Below are positions 37,271 to 50,543 of a stretch of 64,000 nucleotides of DNA, in pieces. Each line of letters begins with the position of its first letter. Position 1 is the stretch's first letter. Made by a program: the position numbers and the translations under genes. The notes under the pieces were generated by a model. That model was not told the DNA's origin and searched no databases. It saw only the letters and a program-made list of their open reading frames with translations. This stretch comes from Zonotrichia leucophrys gambelii (lineage: Eukaryota; Chordata; Aves; Passeriformes; Passerellidae), in assembly GCF_028769735.1 (NCBI RefSeq), contig NC_088171.1, positions 140,513,917-140,577,916 of the forward strand, given 5' to 3'.

Positions 37271-40200
37271 TAGTAAGGAGAAACATTTTTTACCAGATTA
37301 ACTGGTACACTTGCAAACAACAGAGAAGTTTTCTGTCTCACACCTTTGTACCATATCTTGTCCTTTTCCCTTCTTCTGGAAGCACAGAATCTTTTCTTTG
37401 TTCCCTCTAAAATCTCAAGCAGGGACATGAAATGATCAGGAAAAGGACTGAAGTCCTTGTAGAACCCTGTCTGCATCCCAGAATTGGGTGTTTTTCCTCT
37501 GCCCTGTGTTGAGAGGTTTGGTGGAAAGTGTCTGGGGACAGGGAGCCTGTGAGCCCCAGAAGGGCCTAAGGAAATCAGCCTTGGATGATCTGTGGACAAG
37601 GGCTGGAAACAGGAGGAACTTTTCCCCTGTCTACAATGAATGCTTTGAGCCTCCTGGCAATCAGCCAATCTCTCCTAGGTTGCAAAATCTGTTGTAGGGG
37701 ATTTGTTAATCTCTCTATTTCACATGGCCATTTCATAGAAGTGGAACCTAAGGAACCCTATTGTTGATAGGTACAGTTCTGTATGTGACCATGGCTGAGT
37801 TTCCTGTGACTGCAGTTTGAACACCTGTCTGTGCCTCACAGGATCACACTCAGCCCCAGCACACCCAGTCAGTGTAATCAGGAGATGTAGAGAGTTACCT
37901 GACACATCCTAAAGAAGATGCTTCACTGTGGCTACAAAGGCTGACACCCTAAATCATCTCTTTCACAGGTCAAGCTTTTTACTGTACCTCACCTTTCCTC
38001 ACACAGGGTCAAATCACATCCTTAGTCATGTTTCTTGACCTCACTCTATCCATTAAATTTTTTTCCAGATTACTCCTGGATACTGGGTTTCAGTGACTTT
38101 TATTATTATCTTACTTCAAAAGGCATTCTTATGTCTGCCTAGCTCCCCTCTTATTTTTTATTTTTTTTAGGTCAATACATTGATTCAGGGAAAGTGTATA
38201 ATACTCCTATCAGTTGTATTGGACAGAAGTGTTTGTTGTGTAAATTCATCAACATGAGCTGGAGACCCCTTACATGAAATTTCTGAAGATCTCTGGTCTC
38301 CTAACAACATGGTGGTGTCACTCACAGTTCAGGATGCTGCTATGTAAGACCTGAATGTTTTAATAGTCTTGACAGAATACTAGTTGTACAATGAAGTTTG
38401 CAGTAACAAAGAACTCCTTCAACAGAAGGAAGAACACAATTTTAGTGTTTCTAGGCAGAAAAATGGCTTTTGTAAGGTAAACTGGACCAAAGCACTGGAA
38501 TCCTTGGGAAAATGGAAATTTAGGTGACTCAGGAAGAAAGTAATTCCCTAGGCTGCCTTCCATTATTTCTTATAAATTCTCAGTTTAAATTCAGCCCTGG
38601 AGCAGAAGGATGGATTAAAGGGCTTCCTGAGATGCCTTTACATTTATTTCCTGTTATGACTTTTCAGAGCTTATGAGAAATGAAGGTAGAATCAAAGGAA
38701 GATTTCCCCCATAGTTGGGGTTCTCCAAGACAGTCCCTGAAATGTGTTTCTCCATTAAACTATTAGTTTCCAGGTGAAGAACTAGTAGAGTTAGTAGAGG
38801 TAATGATTTAATTATAATAAAAATCTCTATTCAATAACAAATAATAATCACAGAGAAAGCCTGAATTGCAAAACTAATTATTTTTTATCAGAACAATAAA
38901 AAATGTCATAGACAGTCATTATAATGTGCTTAGCAGTTTTTTGCTATATAATAATATGCAGCAACTTGCACTGTTCATGTGAAATATGAATAACCATGTT
39001 GAGTGATGTTCCTGGTACAGACATAATGGCAGTGTACCTACTAGAGAAATGAAGTAAAGAAATTATCTTTTTTCCAGAAACATGTGAGCTGACAGGAAGC
39101 AATGAAACCAAACATTCAACTTGACAGCAGGAGTGGTTTTCTAGCAGTGAGGATAATGAAGAATTGGAAGAGAATGCTTGGGGAGAAAAGGAGGGGATCA
39201 CTACCAGAGAGGAGGAATAGATGTAAGAAAGTGCATCTTTAAAGTTACATTTGCCCAAAAGAGTGGGCTAGATGAATTCTTTGAGCCCAGTTGGAAGCAT
39301 TTCCTGTGATGGCAGCTCAGCCTCCCACTCTTCTTTCCTTATCTCCAAACTATGATGCCTGTGAGGCTTCTTCATCTGGAAAACCTAATTGCAAAAGCTG
39401 CAGGAAAATTTGGGGTGATGAACTCTGCTGCTGAATGTCAGACCTTCAGCACAGAGGATGTGGTCCCAGACCCCCATGGAACCTCCAGCAGCTCCTCAGG
39501 TGAGTGAACATCCTCAGCCAGGGGAAGATGAAGTGGGTGCATGTGCAGTCTATGGGCTCACCCACCCCTGTGATTTATTGTCAAGTGGTGCTCAGTGATT
39601 GTGCTGACTCTGGCAGGCACAGACAGAGCCCCTGATGATGATTATGATGATGAGGATGCTGGCTGTCTGCAGTGGAGTCCATTCCTGTCAGTGAGAAGTT
39701 GTCTCTTCTGAGAGGAGCTTGCTATGACTCCCTATAGAGTTGATTACATTTGTAGGTGTCTCTTTCACAAGGGAATAGATATCCTGAGACTGGAATCTGC
39801 CTCCTAACTTCCGAAGGCTGGGTCACTTTGAAGGCCAAGAGGAGCAGAAAGATAAACCACTAATGGGACCACAAATGGCATTTCCAGTATGATATTCTAT
39901 GATATTCCAGGCTAGGAGAGAGGCAAACCATTACAGACACACCCTAAGGTAAGGAACAGACTTTTCTATGGAAAAGGGAAGCTGTAGACTCAAACTCTAA
40001 CTTCAATGTGTGAGAGTAGACCAATGCAGACAGCAGATCAGGAACACTGAGAAAAACCCCTAATATTACAGGACAATAGGTAACAACACAAAATATCCTG
40101 TTTTATTTACCTTACTGAAAGATTATATCTGGAAAACTCCTTAAAAAGTTATGTGAAATAATGCAAATGGCATTTGGCCACCATGTCCAGAGCAGATGCA

Positions 40201-41078
40201 AGAGTCCTATGTGGTTTCATACAGCAGAATTTTCTCTCCACCAACTGAAACAAAAACACTCCATTTGTGAGGTGCAAGGGAAATAAATAAAATATCTTCA
40301 GAGTTGTGTTTAAAACAGGCAGTGCATCTCAGAGGGAGAAAAGCACAGCTGAACTCAGTTGAGCTCTGTAGTGCCAGAAACCAGAGACCAACTGAGTAAG
40401 AGCTGCTGCTGTCTGGATAAATATATAATCTATTCCAGTTTTGGGCCTCCACCTGAGTACTGGGGAGATCCACACGCAGTGTCTGTCTGTGATTTAAACC
40501 TTGACCTGAATTCCCTCAGATGCTCTTTCTTTAGTAGCAGTAGTAATTCTTTTGAATGGTAGTCTAGTCAAACTCTGCAGGACAGCTGCAAAGGGTGTCA
40601 GTGCAGAAAGGCAGCAGGAATGGAAAACAGGACAGTTCATATGGGACATCCAGCCCTTACATTCTGCAGAATCTGATCTCACAAGAGAGCCAGGACCTGC
40701 TGTGCAGGAGGATCATTGGGATGGAGGAGACCCAGACTGATGATCCAGAGTCTGTGTCCCACTCCTTAGCAGCACACACAGACCAGGGTCAAGGAAGGTG
40801 CAGGAGGAGCTTGTTTCCTAATTGCATGGAGCATGCCATTAGGTAAGAGAAATGAGATTATTGTAATTCACAGTGGGAGTGAATCTGGGCCCACAACCTG
40901 AACATCACAGGAGTTCAAAGGTGAAGAGTTTAGCTTGCCCAGACCCGAAGGTTTATCCATGGCATGCCAGCTGATGAAGGTATGAGGACAAAGAGCACAG
41001 CAGCCAGCATTTCCTAAGCAATTCTTGTTATGTTCCCTCAGGGTGTGCAAAGCACATGGGCTTCCTGTGGCTGTGGGG
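37271..41078. other. Non-coding unique sequence
   Basis: No gene is recognised. Short frames only, up to 132 codons, with no domain. It contains a short GAT/GAY-rich run near 39635-39658 and a doubled atgatattc at 39889-39908. A few phrases (for example near 39268 and 40433) faintly recall CR1, but too weakly to call. Confidence 0.6.
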
Positions 41079-41430
41079 TGTGGCAGACATCTTTTATGAG
41101 AAATCCTTTCCTTAGGATTTTTCCTCCTGAGAAGCTGAGAGGCCTCAGGAGCAAAATGTAAACAATGGTTATCTGCTGCTGTGGAATGCAACAGGTGCAT
41201 CTTTGGCCAATGTTGGTTGTTTCTCGGACAGAGAGTCCAAGACAACTGCCTTTGTTATCATTCCTTCTCATTCTATTCTTAGCTAGCCTTCTGATTAAAT
41301 TCCTTCTTCTGGTCTTTTAGTATAGTTTTAATGTAACATATATCATAAAATAATAAATGAAGCCTTCTGAAACATGGAGTCAGATCCTCATCTCTTCCCT
41401 CAACCTCAGACCCCTGTGAACACCATCACA
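41079..41430 (+). mobile_element. Solo LTR of a songbird endogenous retrovirus, plus strand
   Basis: The 352-bp element starts TGTGGCAGACATC and ends CACCATCACA, giving the TG...CA ends of a retroviral LTR. It is flanked by an exact 6-bp target-site duplication, GTGGGG, at 41073-41078 and 41431-41436. A polyadenylation signal AATAAA lies at 41352-41357, about 75 bp before the 3' end, which sets the orientation as plus. A 6-bp duplication fits class II (ERVK-type) integration. There is no internal coding region, primer-binding site or second LTR nearby, so this is a recombined solo LTR. I recognise the sequence style as a family common in passerine birds, but the exact family name needs a library search. 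Confidence 0.9.
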
Positions 41431-43948
41431 GTGGGGGGAGGAGGGAGCAGGGAGGTCCCTGTGCCATGCACCTTCCTGCGGAAAGAAAGGTGGATCTGGG
41501 GCTGCACTGGAGCTGAACCCAAGGATGGTGTTTGCCTGGGAGCCCTGAGTGGCTCCAGATGCAGCATCATGGGGTGCTGTGGGGCCAGCACAGGCAGCTG
41601 TCTCTGGCATTTGGCAAAACCTAGGAGGGCAAAGCTGACCTAGCTGCATGTAAATGCTTTCTCATGAGGAGTAAACCCTGCTAATGAGCAACCTGGCTTT
41701 TCTTGGCTTTCACCAGGCTAGTTCTCTGATATGAATGTTCAGTCATGCTTGATTCATAATCCAGGTATTGTGAGTACCAGTGAGTTGTGCCTTATCTCTG
41801 TTAGCTCTGAAGACCCTCACTGCTCTCTGCAGAGGGCCAGCCATCACAGTGGTCACTAGTGTCAACCTTCTGTTGTGTGGCTTGTCCTAGCCAGCTTTCA
41901 GCCATTTCAGGCATTGAGTTCTGGAAAGATAACTGCCTTTCTGAAGGTAATTTTGCTTTAGTGACCTTTAGGTGGTCAGTTACGAGAGCAGGTGAGGCAG
42001 TGACTCATTTCCAACAGAGGTGTTTACAGATCTGCAAATAATGAAGTGTCTAATAGGCAGAAGTGTTCCCAGTTTTATCTGTGGATATCTGGGCTGCTCC
42101 TTCTTGTACCACATCTCTGTCTCCCACCAGCTGCAGATGAGGCTTTCAGAGAAGCTGCTCTGGCAGAAATCAGTGCATGCAGTGCACTGGAACCCATCAC
42201 AGAGGCGGCACAGTGCCACACTGGGGATTGTGCTGCCTCAGACAGAGATCAATACTCACACCTGACCTGCTCCTCCCTTGGCACAGCCTTTGCCTGATAT
42301 TTTAGCTGGTCCAAGTGGCTCCAGTGTGTAAAAGAGCTTAACAAGTAGGATGCTGTTTGCACTTGTGCCATTTACTCTGTATGCATAATCTGGGCTTCTA
42401 AACTTTCTGTGCAATATTTTTCCTGAAACATCAACTGCCTGGAAGATCACTTTAGCTCTGCTCACATCCTCTCAAGCTCATGTCAGGTATGGCAGTAAGT
42501 GGTAGCTGCAGAATTTATGAACAGGGCCAATTCATCACCCTGTGTAAGGAGCCAGGCCTTGAAAATGAAGGACACCAGTTTCTTTCTTCAGCATCCTGTC
42601 TGCTCCGTGTCTGACATGCTCAAGCCAAACAGGCACCATCAGGAGCATTCGTGCTCTGGGCAGCAGTGGGAAAAGGCAACAAAGTGGCATTTCACAGCCT
42701 GAGCCACTGCTATTGTCCTGTGCAATATCTATAAATTAAATAAGGCCTCAAAGCTTCTCAGTAAATAAGAGCTTCTAAATAAATGCCATTAAAAAGACAG
42801 CCTCGGAAATGAGCAAATATCTTTTTCTGTGAGAGTCTTACTGTATGCTGACCATGAAAAATATCTTTGTGTCAGTCTTTGCTGGTTTAGTTTGATCTCT
42901 ATGTGGAAACAAGTGACAAAGGGTATTTGAGATGTTCCATTTTGGGAAATTTATAGGGAAGGTTAATTTAGGTAAATTGGAAATCCTCTTGGGATTTCAG
43001 AGAAAGAAAATCTGGAGAGGCTTCCAGACTAAGATTATTGGCCTGTGCTATTTTCCTGAAACACCTTCAGCTGTGGCTAGGCTTGAACTTTAAATGAGGT
43101 CTGTAGTTGGGATGGGTCCAAAAGGGTGTTTTGTCTCCTCCAGTTCAGTACAGTGGGAAGAGGAGGGAAAGGTGTTGATAAGCAGAACTCAGCAGAAATT
43201 AAAAGGGTGCCACATTTAAAATAGCTGGCATTTAAAACCTATGAGACACATGTTTTTTTCATTAACTCTGCATGATGAGGAGCCTTGAGGACCAGGTTCT
43301 CATGTTGCCCATACCAAACAATATGGGGATCGCCCCTTGTTTACAGAAGGAGACACGTTTGAGTCTGGATTTAAGGGGAAAGCCAGGCAGGCCATCATGC
43401 TGGGGAGTGATGCAATATATCAGAGCTGGAAACCAGCCCACAGGCATTACATCAAGGATTAGAGGCACCCTGCTCTCACATGTACTCCCTGCACGTGCTT
43501 GGGCTCTCCCAGTTTCTCTACATGACCTAGGATATTTTACATTTAGTCCCTTCAGCTTTACCCTTGAAAAAATTGCTTTGCTTCTGTGGGGACACATGGC
43601 CATGGAGGTTTCATGTTTGGTGGTTAGAGAGAGGGAGGCCTACAAGGCCTCTGCCATCCAAATCCCTCCCACTGATTTGAACACCTTGAGTCTAAATAAA
43701 GGGAAGATGAAGCCACAAGGATCTGGCACAGGAGTTCTTGAATTGTAGCTGTGGGAACATTTCCTCTTGGATTTATGGACATGGCACCAATCTCCTGACT
43801 TCTGCCAGGGATAACTATGGCCTGTCTGTTGAGGAAATCCTCTTCCATTGCCCCTTTTCCCACTGGCACTGGGCTGGGCTGTGCACCCACTGCCTCCCAT
43901 GTGCTGAGCTGCCTGTGCAGCCTCCGTGTGTGGGAACAGATTTGTGAA
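41431..43948. other. Non-coding unique sequence
   Basis: No gene is recognised. Frames at 43272-43748 (158 codons, plus) and 43262-43603 (113 codons, minus) overlap each other and have no domain. Local GC is somewhat higher at 41440-41640. Confidence 0.6.
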
Positions 43949-44010
43949 CTGTCAGGAAATAAACAGCCAGGCTATCCTACTGTCAGGAAAAAAACAGCCA
44001 AGCTACCCTA
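43949..44010. repeat. 31-bp tandem duplication
   Basis: The unit at 43949-43979 starts ctgtcaggaaataaacag. It is followed directly by a second 31-base unit at 43980-44010 (ctgtcaggaaaaaaacag...) with three substitutions and no indel. It is a two-copy minisatellite-like duplication, possibly variable among individuals. Confidence 0.93.
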
Positions 44011-44299
44011 CCCACACAGACCAATCTGACACTATGCCCAACACTGCATTCCTCTGGGCTGGAAGTCCTCATTTATGTCCTTTGTAATTTTATTTCATGC
44101 ATATTTTTAACTAAAGCAGTCTATTGCTTCTCCCCATAGAACGATTAGATGTGTGACATTTCCACCAAAACAATAGTGTTTTCAAATGCTGACAGTAAAA
44201 TGCTGAAGGTTTCATTTAAAGTGAGAAAATTGATGTAAGCAACTAATATTTTTTTCATCTGGTCTCAGAAAATTAAACCTCTCAAGGACAAAACCTGAA
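44011..44299. other. Non-coding unique sequence
   Basis: AT-rich, no features seen. Confidence 0.6.
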
Positions 44300-44349
44300 C
44301 TACTTCTAAATTAATACATATATACTACTTCTAAATTAACACATGTATA
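44300..44349. repeat. 25-bp tandem duplication
   Basis: The units ctacttctaaattaatacat... (44300-44324) and ctacttctaaattaacacat... (44325-44349) are adjacent and differ at only a few bases. It is a local duplication in AT-rich DNA. Confidence 0.9.
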
Positions 44350-44528
44350 TTCTTGGATATATTTTATGAACTCCTGTGCTCTGCTTCACACTGAAAATAA
44401 AAAATTGATGCATTAGTCTAAGAGGAATCAATTAACAGATCTTTTTTCCTGCATGCGTAGGAATGTGTAACACAAGTAAAAATAGTGTTTCTGTGAATTG
44501 TTCATTTTCCTAAGGCATGTTCTCACAG

Positions 44529-44652
44529 AACAACAACAACAAAAACCCAAAAACCCACAAAAAAAAGGCAAAAAAAAAAATCCCAAACCAAATAAAAACC
44601 ACCGACAAAAAACACCTAAAAGTTCCCCCCAAAAAAACAACAACAAAAAAAT
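44529..44652. repeat. A-rich low-complexity tract with CAA and CCCAAA units
   Basis: About 120 bases made almost only of A and C, starting and ending in CAA runs. The lysine/asparagine/proline-rich frame across it is a composition artefact. No retroposon body is recognised upstream. Confidence 0.85.
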
Positions 44653-47600
44653 CTTTTGCATTCTAGTGGCTCTTTTTTTGATATTATGGACTTGAGGGGA
44701 AAAGTCCAGACCTAATAACTGCTGTGTGTGAGCTATAGCCAAATGGTCAAAGCAATACTAACGGTGTAAGTTGCTGGTTTGCCAGAGATAGGGAGTAAAT
44801 TGACAGTGTAGTTTATTTCCTAAGTGTGATTATTGTGGCAACAGCCACAATCTTGAGCAGTCCTGATCTCTTCACAGCTCCTGTGCTGAGCAGAAATAAG
44901 ACAGTGTCCATTGCAAATGAGGAACTCCACTGATGTTTTCCTGCCTGTCTTCTGAGCCAGGAAGGCATGAGTTTCTCTGAGCACCATGCAGAGCCCTGAT
45001 TTGGCTGACAGGCTGTAGATCTCTGGGGTCATATGAAACACTCTGTTTTTCAGAGCTGGAGAGCAGCAGCTACAGAGCATTCAGCTGCCCTGGAACAGCT
45101 GATGGTGCCAGCAGCTCACCCTGGGGCATCTCAGGTTCAGGCAGATAAACCCCATGAGTTCCCCCATTCCCCTGCAGGTGGTCTGATGGAATCAGCCTCA
45201 GCATTTGTATGGACATTCAGTTCATGATGATGATACCAAGTAGAACATTCTCTAGTCAGGAAAAATTAAAAAACTAACAATTACAATCAGATATTTACAG
45301 TTTTCCTTAAGTTCAGAATTCCCTCATTCCAAATCCATTATATGACCACAGAAGTCCAAGACAATTGTATGAAGTCCCTAAATTTGTGCTTAGCTAATAT
45401 ATGTCCCCCAGTCAGTCACCAGGCACCATCTGAAGGTTGGAAGAGACACCACTGCCTCTGCTAATTTTCTCCTGCAATTAAGCCTGCTCACTGTTGGGGG
45501 AAAGGAAGAAAAAGCTCATTTGAATCTCATTTTCTGTTATCTAAGATAAGGTCATGCCTCTGGCTTGTCTGGTGAAGATGCTGAAAATTGCTCCAATTAT
45601 CCCTGCTTAACTGAGTGTAATCACTAAAATATCAGATAATTGGAGCTGCAAGGTAGTGCTGTTGGCACCAAGCCTGCAAAATGAATGATTGTTTTCCCCA
45701 GTCCAGTGTGGACTCTTTCCTGCTCAATTTACTGTTAAGTCAACAGTGTTCAGCTTCATTCCTTCACCTTGACATGGAAGGAGATGTGATGGAAATAGAG
45801 AAAGAGTGTCATTAGACAAGGGAGGCAGAAGTGACAGGGATATTGTGCATTCATTAAAATTTATAGGTATATATCTGAGATGGTCTGATTTACTGTCTCT
45901 GAAAAATTATGCTGTATAGAAATATTTCGTGCGGCCTAGGGGTGTGTGTGATTTCGAAACTGTTATGTGTAAATATGTCCTGGATTAATGCCATGTAAAA
46001 GGAAAAAAAAAAAGGGCATCTTAATATATTGGTTGGGATTCAGATGTGAACCCTGGAATAGCTCTGTTGATGTTATTTCTCTCTGCCTTGGAGCTCATCC
46101 AGCAGATACACCTCGTTAGCAAAGATTTGCTCTGAGTGCCCCATTCTAAGCAGGAAGGAAACTCCTCACTGCTCTCAGCAGCGCAGGGTCGAGCCCCTTC
46201 AAGGGCTTTTATCCTCACCACACTTTGAGGTTGGCAAATAATGTTATCTCAAGTCAGCTAATGGCAGACTGGGGGCACGGAAGGGTTGGAGGGTCAGTCC
46301 TCCCACCCCCGGGAACACAGGCAGGGAGCACACGTAGTGCACGTGGAACTGATGCATCTGCTGCCCTCTCCTGCCCTTTGCTGCAGCTCCTGCAGCCATT
46401 CCCTTGCAAGGGAGAATGGGCACACTGCAGGATCCACTGTGCTTTTCTTTATTAAGGCGTGAAAGATGCTACCAGCTCGACTAAGATAGTTTGCTGAACT
46501 TGGAGTCTCCCAGATTCCTCTTGAACATTGTAATTCATAGCTGTCCCCAAAAAAGATGCATTTTTATTCGATATTTAGCTATTTATTCAATAATTTTAGA
46601 TTATTAAACACATGCTAAAAACACAAATCTTCAGCCCTAAAGACAAATAAATGAACAAGAAAACAGCCTACCATTTGCCCAGTAAAACACCTCTTTTGCA
46701 TTTGTTGTGGAGTTTAATTACTTTTCTGCAGCTTGGATGAGCACATCCACCATGCAGGATTGGACCTACTCCTTAGCATCAGCTGAGAAGGCTGCACTAA
46801 ACTTTGCTCAGATGGAAGATTTCCTTTCTTCCCCAGCCATCCTGCTCCCTGAAAAAAAAAAAATATCTTAAAGGTGATGGAGGGCAAACAGAATCCCTGC
46901 TGTAGCCAGGGATTTGTAGTGTCTGCAGAGCTGTGCATGCTGAGAGGGAGGGCTGACACCTCGGGAGATTTTCCATCAGCATCCTGCTGTGTACCAGCTT
47001 CCTACACAGGCAAGCTCCACACAAAAGAGTTAATCACAAACTCATCGTCCTGAAAAAGATCAACACAAGCGACTCTTGCTTATACATTGCTGGGGTTGTG
47101 CTAACATACATACCCAGGCTGGGCTTCCCAGGGCTGGATCCAGCTGCGTTAATCTGCTGCTATCCTGTGCAGCCAGAAGCAACTTAATCTTTTCTGTCAG
47201 TCTTGCTTTTAAAGGCAATGTGAAGGAAAAGCAAGAAAAGCTCCGAGACAAGAGCTAAAAAGCTTTTAAAAGAACTAAAAGGAGCCTGTTTTGTCTGACT
47301 GATAATTTGAATTGCCCACTTTTGAAGCTCAGCTGGTAGTGCTCAAAGTAAGGGAAGCAGAAGGTAGCGCTGTCATGCAAGGCTCCACTCCTGGGGACAG
47401 AGCAGGAGAAAGACAGCAATTGAGTCGGCAGAAAGAAATAGTGTAAATATTTTGCCTGCTACAGTAAAGGCCATTTAATAGAAGCTAAGGGCAACAAAAG
47501 GAATGTGGGTGGCTCAGGTGGCTGTGAGATGTTTACACAGACTCTTGGAGAAATGAAGACAGGATGTATTTGTCCCACCTATTGGAAGTAGCCATGCATG

Positions 47601-50007
47601 TGTGGGAAAATGCATTCAGATCCCCTATTTTCATGCAGAAAAAGAGCACTCTTCCCCCTTTTCACAATAAATAAAGAAAGAAGAGGGGCTCAAGGTGGTG
47701 GGGGAAGGGGATGGAGTGAGATGGCACTGAAGCTTCCCTTTCAGTGAAACCTGGTTCAGGGCTCTTCTGGCCCTCCTTTGGTGCCACAATGTATCATAAT
47801 TTAAACTGGTGATGTGATGTGATCACAGCACATAATCCAAGGAAGATGGCAAAAGCCATCCTGCAAAAGAAAACATCTCAAAGGCAAGCTGCATTCACAT
47901 CCCTTCCCAAGCTGAGAGAGGCTAAGCTGTGTGCTCTGCTTGTATGCTCTCTGTCCCAATGCACTGTGATGAAACTTAAATTTGCACACCAATGTGTGAT
48001 TGTTTCCACAAACCATTCCAAAATGGAGCTTGAAAAAAAAAAAAACTTTAAAAAGAGAGTAATTGTTATCAAAAAATACTAATAAAAAACCCTTTTCCTT
48101 TTTTTTTTCCACATTGAAAATTTCTCTCTGTGTATTCCTCTACCATCTGGTGTACTCTGTTAGGAACAGAGACAGCTGCATGAAGCTGGAAACTATTTCT
48201 GTTCCATACTCCATAAGTGATCCAGGCTTGCATACTGCTTGCATCTGACACAATGGAACAAAATAGAAATCAGCTTGTTCAGAGAATTGTTTAGAAATTC
48301 TCATCCTTCTTTCTCCCACTAAGAGTTTGAATAAGGCAGGGATCCCCCAAAGAGTGCAGGAAAGGCCATTTTAAGAAACACCTTCTATGTTTCTTCTCCA
48401 CTCAAGGAAGAGAAGATGCATTTCAAATCCATCCATGTCAATCCTGACCCTTCGGTGATGCTGTGCACCAGGAAAGCCCTACTGGAAGCATTTTCCCTGG
48501 GGGACAGCACTGCTTTCCCAGCCTCAAAAGTGCTCTGAGGAGCTGCAGAATCTTGTATAACTGTGCTTGTTCCTGACACACAACCTGTGTTTGGTGTCTC
48601 CAGACTGATGCTCAGGTAAGCACCAGTCTGGTGAGACACGAAATGAGACAATCCTTGAATGCCTGAATTCTGCCTGGATCTCTGGAAAGGACTGAGCCTA
48701 AAGAGACAGCAGACCATGAGGGTGGTCTGTGGAGGCACTGCTGGCCAGCCCAGCCCCACGAGCTGCTCCTGCTCCTCTGGGCAGGGCTGGGGCTGAAGGC
48801 AAACAGGGCTCAGCTCAGCCCACACACAGGTGAGCATGGGGCAGGCAGCACAGCAAGAAATGTTGGCTTTCTCATGGATTTTGGAGTTTGCCAGCTGAAG
48901 GACTCAAGAAAATACAAGTATCTCAGTATTGGAGGACATGTATTTAAGAGAGCAGGTAATGAGTAGCATAATGTTGCTTCTGACCCCCTGACATGGGAAA
49001 ATTTGTCTAAGAAACACATTTGGCAAGAGCCTGCGGGCTAAATCCTATTGTAAGCAGAGGCAAAGAGTGACAAAGGGCATGTTAGATCATAAAGAGCAGC
49101 TTTGAGGCTTTTAGGAAATATAAACAAATGGGAAGCAAGAAGTACTGGGAGATCTACAGAAAACAAGACAAAGGAAGGTGGAGGAGATTTTATATTCAGA
49201 GCAACAAAAAGCAACACTAAACATTGAATTTTAGTAAACATTTCAACCAGCCACAGTAGAGTCATCAAAAAATATTTGCATTTTGCAAATGAGGGAAGAT
49301 TAAAGAGAAAGAAATTGAGGACTGAGCAATGGGAGAATGAAAGGAAATGTATTAAATCATTAATTTGAATTCTTTATTTACTTACAAAACTGGAAAGCTG
49401 CTGAAGGCATTGGTTGACCTTGGCAGGCAGTGGTAGAGGAAGCAGAAATTATGTTCACCAGACAAAACTGTCTATACAGATGCACATTTATTATTAATTA
49501 AAGGCTTTTTACATAACCGTTTCTGTCCCCAGTTTAAGCTGCCAGGATCCCTGGCTGTGCACATCTATACCTGCATTACATTACTGTCTCTGTTTTCTAT
49601 TGATATGAAGCAACACCCTTCAGGGTATTTTAAGACCTCTGGAAGCTGGGAAATAGCTACAACATTAATATATAAAAGAGGTAGTGGAACAAGAAAGGTG
49701 AACAGGGCATACAGCTGTTCTTTGCTTCTTCCAGTATAAAAATCAAAGAGCACAAAATTAAATTACTGGGTACTACTCCCAGGGCAAACAACAAGAATCA
49801 CTTCAATCACTGCATGGAATGCAGTTCTACTATGTTCCATAGTCAATATGGGTTGCATACATTTCCTGTGATTTAAAAAAATCTAAAACAGCCAGAAACA
49901 TACATGAAATAAAAATGCATCAATGAATATGAAATACAAAACCATTGACTTTCACTCAGGACATCCCTGAGTCACAAGTCACAGGAGGCTGGGAGAGCAT
50001 TCCTGGA
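44653..50007. other. Non-coding unique sequence
   Basis: No gene is recognised. Frames up to 150 codons (minus, 48385-48837) show no domain. The block around 46480-46620 is rich in ATTA/TTAT homeodomain-type cores and could be regulatory. A-runs occur near 46850, 46004 and 48032. Confidence 0.6.
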
Positions 50008-50112
50008 TGCTGGCCCTGATAACATCTGCTGTGTCTGCTCTGCTGCTGGGGCAGGACCCCAGACCAAATGGACCAGTGCTCTGATCCAGCACAGATGTTC
50101 TGGTATTGTGTG
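50008..50112 (+). mobile_element. Old CR1-like LINE 3'-end remnant
   Basis: The blocks tggccctgataacatctgct, ggggcaggacccc, agaccaaatggaccagtgct, ctgatccagcacagatgttc and tggtatt appear in the order of the 3' end of an old reptilian CR1 subgroup ('ctagatggaccattggtctgatccagtatggc...ttcttatgttct'). It is strongly diverged and short. Confidence 0.5.
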
Positions 50113-50543
50113 CTGCACTGTGAAATCACTGGGCAATTGATCTGGGTAAGAAACAAGCCAGCAGGTTTTGTGGTTTTTGATTTTTAACCCTGATCAGCTC
50201 CCTGACCTTGTTCCCTGATGGCCGAATAAATGATTGAATGGGCTCTGCTAAGGGAGCCATGGAAGAAGGATGAGCAGTCAGGCTTTGGCAATGGGATGAA
50301 GGAGCAGGAGGAAACAGAGCTGACTAAGCCATTTTTGCCGCTGAAAGAAATTCACATGAGGCCAAAAATATTGATGGAGAGCTGGTGTGAGTCAGAAACT
50401 GAATCTTTCCTGTGTGGATGATACAATGTCAATAAAGGGTGCAGAGAGCTGAATGTATCCCAGAGTTATTTTGATGGGTGCACAGAGAGCACTGGGAGGA
50501 GCAGCCCAGTGAGAAGCCCTGGCTGAGCCCTCCCTGCTCCTCT
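50113..50543. other. Non-coding unique sequence
   Basis: Nothing recognisable. A 63-codon frame at 50230-50421 has no domain. Confidence 0.55.

Noticed and set aside
39268..39310. CR1-like phrase (gggctagatgaattctttgag).
   Set aside because: Only a few words match and there is no continuous order of CR1 blocks around it.
40430..40475. CR1-like phrase (ttccagttttgggcctcc).
   Set aside because: Short isolated resemblance. Flanking sequence does not continue as CR1.
43272..43748. 158-codon plus-strand frame.
   Set aside because: It overlaps a 113-codon minus frame, has no recognisable motif, and has no splice or start context.
48385..48837. 150-codon minus-strand frame.
   Set aside because: No domain. 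It lies in locally GC-richer DNA where stops are rarer.
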